From the NCBI GenBank assembly GCA_027596075.1, contig JADGJC010000149.1, positions 32,424 through 96,423 on the forward strand: DNA of 64,000 nt, written 5' to 3'. The translations under genes and the position numbers were made by a program. Shown here piece by piece: positions 56,267 to 64,000 of this stretch (within the stretch, counting starts at the first letter, position 1; every line of letters starts with the position of its first letter). Origin of the DNA: Rhizophlyctis rosea (taxonomy: Eukaryota > Chytridiomycota > Chytridiomycetes > Rhizophlyctidales > Rhizophlyctidaceae). Under the pieces are notes generated by a model. That model had not been told where the DNA came from, searched no databases, and was given only the letters and a program-made list of their open reading frames with translations.

Positions 56267-56938
56267 TCAGACAGACCACTGATACCAAGACTCTAAAAGC
56301 GGAATGCCCTTAAGCACAATACCCAGCACTATCAAAGCAAAGACATTGTCCCAAGAAAACAGTCCCACGCCCGCAATCATCCGCACTTTGACTGAGGTGT
56401 ACGCGTACCAATGCAAGGCCCGAATCTTGCCCTTGTACGTAATGGCCAATAATCCTCCAACACCCGCAAACTTGACGACAAAAGGTTCCACAACGCTCTT
56501 CTAGCCAACAAAAGTATCCACCTGCAACCAACGTTCAACTACAATCGTGATGCGCGGCGTGCGTGTAATAGTCCTTTGCAACACTGCTACCCAAGTCTAT
56601 GTAGCAAAAAACAGTACCCAATTGTCGATGATTGGTGCCGCCCCATCCTTGCTGAACCGAACGAGAGCATAGAACGCAATGATGGTTTGTGCGATAGCCA
56701 CAACGTCAGCGAGCTCAAGGCCAAGTGAGGTCGCGAGCCAGAGTTCACGAAGTTTGGTGCCTGGGTAGGTGGACCAGTCTGGGGGAAGTAAAGCAGGGAT
56801 TGGACTTTGGCGTGGATTGTGGGAACAAAGATGGGCATTTTGGCAAATTTCGAATTTGTATTGACGGAGAACGCGAGCGTCTTCGCTGAGGTTGAAAATG
56901 GATAAGCTGATCTGGAATCGAGGAGGTCGCCGTCCCAT
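56267..56938 (-). CDS. Small multi-pass membrane protein, hypothetical
   Basis: Two exons; the first from an ATG at 56938 (M-G-R-R-P-P-R-F) to a donor near 56620, the second from an acceptor near 56503 (TTGGCTAG) to TGA 56267. Two hydrophobic blocks are clear: A-D-V-V-A-I-A-Q-T-I-I-A-F-Y-A-L in exon 1 and F-A-L-I-V-L-G-I-V-L-K-G-I in exon 2, with a weaker one (V-G-G-L-L-A-I-T-Y). About 190 residues. Not recognised; the start is uncertain because another ATG lies 19 bp upstream in a different frame. Confidence 0.45.
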
Positions 56939-57206
56939 TATCTTGGTGGTCCATCATCGTTGGACTGTTGTGGTTATTTGTGGTTATTTCCTCACTCTAC
57001 ATCACCTATAGTTGATTATCGAGCCAACTTCAACAGAGACTTTGACCAGCACTCATGTGCGGTGTCACAGTTGGACCTGCGGTTCACTCTCGACTTGTAG
57101 CCACCTCGGTATAAATCTTTTGCAACCGCCATATGATAAGGTGTACTTACCACTTTCCGGAATGCTATATGTATCAGTAATCCATATACAGTAAATTATA
57201 CATATC
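56939..57206. other. Spacer before tRNA-Ala
   Basis: No gene seen. Confidence 0.4.
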
Positions 57207-57280
57207 AGGGGGTGTAGCTCAGATGGTAGAGCGCTCGCTTAGCATGCGAGAGGCACGGGGATCGATACCCCGCACCTCCA
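57207..57280 (+). tRNA. tRNA-Ala(AGC)
   Basis: 74 nt: acceptor GGGGGTG/CACCTCC plus discriminator A, D arm GCTCAGATGGTAGAGC, anticodon arm CTCGC-TTAGCAT-GCGAG (anticodon AGC), T arm with GGATCGATACCC. No intron. Close to the eukaryotic tRNA-Ala consensus. Confidence 0.95.
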
Positions 57281-57688
57281 TTGTGAAACCGAATTTCACT
57301 ATTTTATTTTGCTACTTCCGTCAGTTTGCGTTCTTGTGTTGTTCGGGGGCTTTACCAGGTTCACCATCACCCGGGGGTTTTCAATCAGCAGCAGGACCCT
57401 ATCCGCCAACATTCTCAAGCAGGGATGGCACTTCGCACAAACGACTTGGACTGATTAACTTGCAAAACAACTATTGCAATTTTGACTTTTGTCCTTTTCC
57501 AGCGCAGAATCCGCCAAATGTTGTCCGACAGACGGGGACGGGATGCGCACCGCTGATAGACAATGCAATTCACTGAGGGAGTTGCGCCTACCCAATTGAA
57601 GGGAGAATTTACAAAGTCTCTTCCCTTGAAAGGCCATTCCTGAGTCCTGACATGGGTTTGGACGGGACATTGATAACTCCATGCAGTG
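57281..57688. other. Spacer between tRNA-Ala and RapZ-like gene
   Basis: No gene; a few overlapping short frames only. Confidence 0.5.
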
Positions 57689-58252
57689 CTAATCGTCTTC
57701 TTGAAACACCTTTCCCCTCTTTGACCGTCCGTCTCTCTTTCCCCGTGCAATATCTCTATGCACAGTCTCGACAACAAACCCCATGTCCCTCCACACCTTC
57801 TCTTCGACCAACCTCTCCACAATGGCGACACTCCGATGTCGACCCATCTCACACCCGACACCAATGGTAATATCGTGACTCCCCGTGTCCATTCGAAGGA
57901 ATTCTCGCACTCTCTCAACAGCACGCTCATAAAGCTCCTGCGCGCTAAGATCTTGAAAGATCGATTGTTGCAGCGCCTTCGAGAGACCAGTCTGGGCGTC
58001 GCGAATGTGTTTTGGGGGGTTGGCAAGGGTGCGAACATCTATGAGGAGACTGACGGGGGTTTTGGAAGTGGTGCTGGGGGTCGGCGGTATTTGGACCTCG
58101 GTTTGCAGAGGGGGTTGTCCATATCTGTATCCAAAGGAGGTGAAGGTCAGGGTTGGACTGTCCGTGGTGTGATTCAGGCTGTGGTTGAGATTCGGCGGTA
58201 TTGAATCTGACTCTGAGTCTGAAGAGGAGGTGTAATCGGTTGAGAGACCCAT
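57689..58252 (-). CDS. Stand-alone RapZ C-terminal domain protein
   Basis: Intronless, 187 residues. After a Ser-rich N-terminus it shows the RapZ_C block in order: T-F-T-S-F-G-Y-R-Y-G, I-D-V-R-T-L-A-N-P, T-G-L-S, V-G-C-E-M-G-R-H-R-S-V-A-I, and V-H-R-D-I. In bacteria RapZ joins a P-loop kinase-like domain to this C-terminal domain, which binds small RNA GlmZ and GlcN6P. Here the P-loop half is missing. Function in fungi is not known to me. The G-R-H-R-S loop may bind a sugar phosphate or nucleotide. Divergent from the F-box gene (210 bp apart). Confidence 0.82.
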   Translation of the reverse strand: MGLSTDYTSSSDSESDSIPPNLNHSLNHTTDSPTLTFTSFGYRYGQPPLQTEVQIPPTPSTTSKTPVSLLIDVRTLANPPKHIRDAQTGLSKALQQSIFQDLSAQELYERAVERVREFLRMDTGSHDITIGVGCEMGRHRSVAIVERLVEEKVWRDMGFVVETVHRDIARGKRDGRSKRGKVFQEDD

Positions 58253-58461
58253 CGTTCAGAAAATATGGATGAATAGCAGAGAAGGTGGAAATTGGCAGGG
58301 TTTTATAGGTTTTTGGAGCTGTGAGGGTTGCTGCAGCCAAGCCACACCCCTGGCCACCCGCCCACTCAAGCTCAACGATCGTGCTCGAGTCAAAAGTCAT
58401 CTTCCCCTCCCAATTTTCCTCTTGAAACCCCGATCTTCCCACGCGTATACAGACCGTCGCT
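58253..58461. promoter_or_regulatory. Short divergent promoter, RapZ-like / F-box gene
   Basis: 210 bp; no TATA box recognised. Confidence 0.4.
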
Positions 58462-59799
58462 ATGGCTACAATCTATTCTCTACCATTGCCCCTGTTGATG
58501 AATATCCTCGACCTCGTCAAACTCGCAGCACCTGCCCGCCGTCGCCGCAACATCGGTGTCGACTTCTACCTCGCACAAGTCTGCAAAACCTGGCGCATCG
58601 CTACATTCAAACTGAACCCTGGCGACGCCCTCAACCCCTTCCTTTACCACGGGGAGTACAAACTTGGTCTCGACCCGCTACGCGTTCAGCTCTTGCGTAG
58701 TATATGCATATCGGCAGGCGCTTGCCAGCGCGTTTTCCCAAAAATCGACATCACCAACCTGCAGGAAGTCCACTTGAGCGGTACCGGGTCGTGGCACCGT
58801 TACAGCGGCGGGGGAAAAACCCTTGAATATATCACTACCGCCTTTGCCAACGCCGAGAAGCCATTGCGTCTCAAAACTTTCTCCTTTGACGTTGGCAATC
58901 TTGGTGATGCAACTTCACGTCGTGCTCTCCAAGCTCTCTTGGATACCTTTCAAGGCGCACCACTGGAAGATCTCACCCTTGAAGGTGGTAGAGACGACGA
59001 CATTCACAAACAAGACTTGAACACTCGCCACCATTTTTGTCTGAACGCCACCTACAACGCACTTACTTCCCTTCACCTGTCCGAATCCATCGCATTCGAC
59101 GACCTATCCTCCGCCGCACCCAACCTTGAAAGCCTGTCCCTTCATGGGTCCGCATGGGGCGACCAATCCGCAGTATGCTACCCCATGCAAAGCCTCATCC
59201 TCCCCAAGCTCCGCAAAATTAACTACGACGGTGACGCTTGGGGCAACGGCATCCTCACTCTTCCCCTCTCAACAATTTCCGTCATCAAAGAGCTCGAACT
59301 CAACATGCACAACACAGAAAACCTCGTCTCGTACATCACCATCATCCTAGCCCGCGCTCAATCCCTCGAACGATTCACCCTCACCTTCTACCAAATGTAC
59401 AAAGAAGGTTACGGCGACCTTCCCACAATCCAAACTTTGAGCCAGATTCTCCAGACCACATCCCCTACGCTCCGTCGCCTCACCATCCCGGTCGAAGATT
59501 ACGACCCAGACACGGTCATCGCCATGTTGCTCAACAAACCCAGTCTGCAGGAAGTGGAGCTTTTCACTCGCGCCAAGATGGCGAGATATGAGGTGGCGAA
59601 AGTTTGTGAGCTTACGGGGGTTGATTTTGTGCTTAGCGATATGATGGAGGAGGAGGTTGTGGATGAGGTGGATAGTGAGGAGCCTGGGCAGTGGGAGGAG
59701 AGCGATGATGATGGTTTGGATGGAATGGAGGATGGTGGTGATGACGAAATCGAAGATAGCGATAGCGACTTGGAGGATAGTGATGGCGACGAAGATTGA
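58462..59799 (+). CDS. F-box/LRR-like protein with acidic C-terminus
   Basis: Intronless, 445 residues, ATG 58462. N-terminal F-box-like start (M-A-T-I-Y-S-L-P-L-P-L-L-M-N-I-L-D-L-V) with Q-V-C-K-T-W-R-I-A-T at the second half. About 350 residues of irregular leucine-rich segments follow (L-E-D-L-T-L, L-T-S-L-H-L, L-E-S-L-S-L-H, L-R-R-L-T-I). The last ~55 residues are a Glu/Asp run. Likely SCF substrate adaptor. Related in plan to the gene at 37245; the single-exon form here and three-exon form there suggest retroposition or intron loss, not proven. Confidence 0.68.
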   Translation: MATIYSLPLPLLMNILDLVKLAAPARRRRNIGVDFYLAQVCKTWRIATFKLNPGDALNPFLYHGEYKLGLDPLRVQLLRSICISAGACQRVFPKIDITNLQEVHLSGTGSWHRYSGGGKTLEYITTAFANAEKPLRLKTFSFDVGNLGDATSRRALQALLDTFQGAPLEDLTLEGGRDDDIHKQDLNTRHHFCLNATYNALTSLHLSESIAFDDLSSAAPNLESLSLHGSAWGDQSAVCYPMQSLILPKLRKINYDGDAWGNGILTLPLSTISVIKELELNMHNTENLVSYITIILARAQSLERFTLTFYQMYKEGYGDLPTIQTLSQILQTTSPTLRRLTIPVEDYDPDTVIAMLLNKPSLQEVELFTRAKMARYEVAKVCELTGVDFVLSDMMEEEVVDEVDSEEPGQWEESDDDGLDGMEDGGDDEIEDSDSDLEDSDGDED

Positions 59800-60106
59800 G
59801 ATCACCGTTGTGCTTATGATTGCGTGATGTAACACCTTGCTGTAAAGAAGTTGAGCCAACAAAAAAGTCGAGCGAACCCATCTCCCCACTCCACGACGTC
59901 CATTCTACAGCCCAATTCACACAGATAAGGGCGTCACGTGACACATTTTGGTGGTACCAACTGCAAATGGTCAGATCTGTCAGCTGACGCCCAGATATGA
60001 GTGGATTTGGCTGTAACTACTACGAGGCCACATATCAAATCATATTCTACAGAACATCTCCATAAACTAATCTACCTATATTACAACCCCCCAAACCCGA
60101 ACCACT

Positions 60107-63100
60107 CTACACATCCTTCCTCAAATGCCTCCCCCTCCTCCAAACATCCTTCTCCCTCTTCCCCTTCTCAACCTCCTCATCCTCCCTCGCAACCCTCCAA
60201 TGCTCATCCAACTCCCCATCCCCGTCCCCCTCCTTCCCCCTATAAAAGTCCCTAACCTCACTCCTAACCCCAACATGCGGCCATAAATCCCCCCAATGAC
60301 ACTTCCTCCCATCCCTCCAAACCCCCTTCCCATAAGCCCGCTGCGTAACCACCGCCCTCTCCATATTCCCCCGCGGCGTGCATGCGTCGATGACAACGTG
60401 GCCTTTGCGTTTAAGTGGGGGGACGTTGATGCGGGGCCAGGTGTAGGAGGTGGTGACGAGGTCCGAGGAGAGGGAGGTGGGGACGGGACGTTTACCCCGC
60501 CGGAGGACGACGTAAGAGTATTTGTGGTCTTCGTCGCCGGCTTTGGATTGTTTGACTTCGCGCATGCGTTTGGTGGTTTGGACTCGTTGGTTGAAGTGGC
60601 ACCAGGAGGAGCCGCGGGAGCGGGTCATGGGGCAGGTTGCTTCGTGTGGGCACTGAGATATCGAAACAACAATATCAGTTCGACTTTGATTCAGGTGATC
60701 GTTTATGCAGCCATCCAAAGAAGGAAACCGCAATGTGACACCAGCAGCCGAAAGCAAAAACTCGTCTTCCTCAATGCTTTGGAACACTTACCGGCGCAAC
60801 AATATGAACGCCCTTCCCCTGCTCCCCTTGCTGCTGCGACTTCTCAAACTCCTCCGCCAAAATGAGCTGCCGCGCCGCCGCAATCTGTCCAAATCCTATC
60901 GGCGTTCCGCGTTCGATCAAGATCTACCAAAATACCGAGTTCAACCACATGCTGCCGGGGGAACACATACAGGACCAATCCCGTAAAACCACACCACAAA
61001 CCCCCAAAACACAGCCACGAAAAAAAAAAAAACATAGCAATTCAGAACTCACCAACATATCCCCCGTCAACCCCCACAACTTCCTCACAACCTCCTCTCT
61101 AACCGCATCACTAGCCAACTCACTCAACGCATACGCAGCAACAACCAACCCCGGCTTCTCCTCCCCCTCCATCGTCCCCCCCGGCAAAACCCTCCACAAC
61201 TCAACCCCCCGCCTCTCATCCTCTCCAACCGGACTCCTCTCAAACCCAAGCATCCGCTCCGCAATATCCAACATACTCTCCGAAATATCCACTCCAACGC
61301 TCTTCTCCAACGACGGGAACGTCTCGTTAGCAGCCCAGATGGCTGTTCCCGGCCCCGTGCCGTAGTCGAGCATACGGGTGGGTGCGAAATCGGGTGCGCG
61401 TTTGCGGAGTTCGGTGAGGATGGTGTGGAGGGCGGCGTAGGTTACGGGGAGGCGGGTGGTGAGGTAGGCGAGGGATTCGGCCGGGCCGTAGGTTATGTTG
61501 TGAGGTTCTAGGTGGTTTTGGCGGGATTGGGTGGGTGTGAGGGTGGAGGTAGCTGTTTGGACAAGAAGTGAGAAATCGAGGAGTGTTTTAGTCCCGGTCA
61601 ATAAACGTATCCATAATCTGCAAAAAGCATTCCCGCACCTGGATTCTTTTTCAAATGCTCCGAATGCTTGCTCAAAAATCCCTGACTCTTCAAACTCTTA
61701 AAAATCCGGTCCTTACCAGGACGCATCCATTTGGCCTTTTGGCCCGCAGCGACTGTGTGAGTGGCGTGCTGCAGTGCATCAGGTATGATCACCATGCCGA
61801 TGCGGTTGGTCCCAAATCGTGCTTCAGGAGTCAAGCGGCGAAGACGTCCGGAGAGACCTTTTTCTTCTCCTTCTTCCTCTGCTTCTTCTTCTTCCTTTTC
61901 AGCTTCATCGTTGGCGGCGTTGCGAGACTCGGTGGGAGTTGGGGGCATAGGTGTTTTCGTTAGCATGGCTTCTGTGACTCCATCGCGATTATGTTCAGTC
62001 AGTGAATTGCAAACCTCCCACGACCAAATTACCAAAAAACTCACCAGCCTCACCCAACCTCCTCACACTCGTCGAAAACGCCCTAACCTGACTCACCCCT
62101 CCCACACTCGTCCCAAACCCCAACCCCCCCACACGCCCACCCCCACTACTCAAAACCCCACTCGCAGCCTCCATAACCCGCCTCCCACGCTCCACCTCCC
62201 CTCTCAACTTCTCATAAACCCCTTCATCAAACCGATACTTCCTAACCAACCGGCCCCTAAACAAATTCCGCACATGCGTTCCCAGATTCGTAAAACTGGG
62301 CTCGCGCCGGATCCAGACATAGATCGATGATGCCGTAAGAGTCGTTCCGAGGGTTAGGAGGTATGCGACGGGTTCCATTAGGTCCCAGCCGAGCTGTTTG
62401 GAGTCGATCAAATTTCAGTGTGTCAGCTAATCCATTCTACACTTATATACCCTATCCTGAAAGCTCGCCAAACGCCGTCCTGAAAAAACTCACCTGCGGC
62501 ACCAAATAAGCCATAACAGCAAACTGCCCCACCAAAAAGACCCCAACACCCCTCTTAAACCATCTCACGCTCCTCTCAATCCGCCCCTCAATCTTCCCCT
62601 TATCCGATTCCAATTTCGCAAGACTCGTCTCATTTGCCGCCAGAACAGAAGAGACGGACGAGAGGTGTGAAGATAGATCGGTGCTGTCGATTGTCAGACC
62701 TTGTGCCTGGGGCGGGTGTGAATGAGAGTGGCGGTGAACACCTGTATAGAGCAGCTGAACTTGTCCGCTTAAAAATGCGGAAATAGGCGTATTGGCGAGC
62801 GTTTGCGGTGCATGTATAGATGATGGTGACGATGTATTAGATGTAGAAACGACTCGAACTCTTCCCAAAGTAGGGTACTCCTCCCGCAAGTTTTGTACGA
62901 GATCTGCCAAAGAGTCTTTTGGTGATATTTTGAGGATACATAGTTCCAGGCTGGTCGGTGTGGATGGCAGAGGCGGGTCGGCGTGGAGGGGTTTTGATGG
63001 GTCTTTGGGGAGAGTTGTGGGGTTGGCGTGGAGACGGGGGTGAGCGGGTGGGAGACGGATGGGGATGTGGAGGAAGAGGGATGGGGATGAGGATGGTGTT

Positions 63101-63340
63101 GGGGAGAGACGGACTGCTACTTTATCATATGTTGCTTTGGGGGGTGGTGTGTGAAGGTTGGTAAGCATTTACAGACCGAACGTCCCCAAACAGAATCTGA
63201 TACGTACTATGACTGTGCGACGATGTCGTTGCGTGCCTACGGGTACCAACTGACGCATGGACACAGGGTACCCAGGGTGAGGATGTTGCGCCCCGGACGG
63301 GCCTTAACTGCAATTGAAGACAGCGGAGACACAGATGCAT
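60107..63340 (-). CDS. Mitochondrial calcium uniporter (MCU) joined in frame to Rsm22/METTL17
   Basis: Seven in-phase exons: 63340-63208, 63134-62494, 62393-62045, 61971-61639, 61552-61053, 60923-60792, 60652-60107; 877 residues if spliced as one. Exon 1 is an Arg-rich, acid-free presequence (M-H-L-C-L-R-C-L-Q-L). Exons 2-3 are MCU: N-terminal domain, coiled coil, TM1 (G-Q-F-A-V-M-A-Y-L-V-P), the selectivity motif W-D-L-M-E-P, and TM2, then Y-R-F-D. Exon 3 ends R-A-F-S-T-S-V-R-R-L, a presequence-like stretch, at a perfect GTGAGT donor. Exons 4-7 are Rsm22: F-G-T-N-R-I-G-M-V, L-D-Y-G-T-G-P-G, A-Y-A-L-S-E-L, L-I-E-R-G-T-P-I-G-F, Cys cluster C-P-H-E-A-T-C-P and W-C-H-F, S-Y-V-V-L-R-R-G. MCU imports calcium; Rsm22 assembles the mitoribosomal small subunit. 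Without the intron the MCU frame stops at 61995. Two overlapping genes remain the alternative. Confidence 0.72.
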
Positions 63341-64000
63341 TAGCGTATGGACAATTACACAACTTACAGCCCCGGCCCTTCCCACGGACTTCCCCACGCC
63401 AGTGGGCGCAAACCCATACCTTCGATAACGACATGAGGTGCACGGAACAAACACAGCACACGCAACACGGGAAGCAGTCTTTATATGCCTGTAAGTTGCT
63501 ACCTCCTCGCCTGCAGTCGCCGTCGTGCCAGATTCGGCCGCAGAATGTTCTAAATGTTTACATGTGGGCAAGAGCACGAAACGGAAGAAGCGAAGAGCGA
63601 AGGAGGGGAGAGAGACTGTGAGAGAGTCACGAACTTTCACAGCCTGTGATGTGATCAATGATGATGAAGTGGCGCAGTAGTAAACTCAAAAAACATTGGC
63701 AAACCACTGGTCTTCATCACGTAAGCATTGGTATACAGCCCTGTCCCTGCCTGCGTCTAATTTCTGTGATACCTTCCACCTCCACTACCTGCGAGGCTAC
63801 TACAAAAAGAAAAATTGGAATGCCGCACGAAGTACCTAATTCAGGCATTTATTTACTCATATTTGATTACACATACTACAGAGAGGAAATAGGTAATGAA
63901 TCCTCATTCATCAATACGGACCAAACCCCATAACGGGCCAGGCACTCACGGAAAAAAGCATGAACTATACTACAAAACAAAAAACGCATATCAAAAGAAA
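63341..64000. other. Right edge, upstream of MCU-Rsm22
   Basis: 660 bp holding the MCU promoter; only short unsupported frames. Confidence 0.45.

Noticed and set aside
63658..63933. Plus-strand frame near the right edge
   Set aside because: Low complexity, no start context or family match.
1..64000. CRISPR arrays, prophage, rRNA operons, complete transposons
   Set aside because: No regularly spaced repeats, integrase, transposase, reverse transcriptase or rRNA segments were recognised.

Overview
The window is nuclear DNA from a zoosporic (flagellated) early-diverging fungus, most likely a chytrid. The evidence is mixed intron-rich and intronless genes with very short introns (mostly about 45-180 bp with GTRNGT donors), fungal-type families (DUF7918-like proteins, F-box/LRR proteins, a fungal-type NAD glycohydrolase), and genes that Dikarya lack: CFAP53, a cilium/axoneme protein, and a mitochondrial ATP:cob(I)alamin adenosyltransferase. 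No phage, CRISPR, rRNA or complete transposon was seen. All gene models were read by eye from splice signals and family similarity.

Left part (1-14 kb): the 3' end of an FAD oxidoreductase, a 7-exon hypothetical gene, then a same-strand tandem array of six DUF7918-like paralogs (3211-13868, minus strand). Their shared 6-exon layout ends in a conserved cassette of two SUMO-acceptor-like motifs (psi-K-x-E) plus a C-terminal acidic hydrophobic SIM-like tail. Four of the six carry a nonsense codon or are truncated. The promoters of at least four share a duplicated block with TGTAAAC (forkhead-like) sites. The array is flanked by an intronless RsmF/NSUN-type RNA m5C methyltransferase.

Middle (15-36 kb): an isolated GH62 arabinofuranosidase exon, a possible mS34-like mitoribosomal gene divergent from an Erv2-type sulfhydryl oxidase, a Trm2/TRMT2A tRNA methyltransferase divergent from a coiled-coil/penta-EF-hand protein, and a 1573-residue acidic, repeat-rich protein with a weak CEP350-like C-terminus.

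Right part (37-64 kb): an F-box/LRR gene, a helical domain-kinase-TM-SH3 gene, a Ser-rich hypothetical, tRNA-Asp(GTC), a ubiquitin-like/zinc-finger fusion, a secreted GPI-type surface protein, XLF/NHEJ1, the B12 adenosyltransferase divergent from CFAP53, a secreted TNT-fold NAD glycohydrolase, a small membrane protein, tRNA-Ala(AGC), a stand-alone RapZ C-terminal-domain protein divergent from a second F-box/LRR gene, and at the end a locus where a mitochondrial calcium uniporter (MCU) reads in frame, through a consensus intron, into the mitoribosome-assembly factor Rsm22/METTL17.

Mitochondrial functions recur (MCU, Rsm22, MMAB, possible mS34), but nothing indicates co-transcription apart from the MCU-Rsm22 locus. 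The most unusual items are that fusion, the SUMO-cassette array with its decaying members, and the kinase-TM-SH3 protein.
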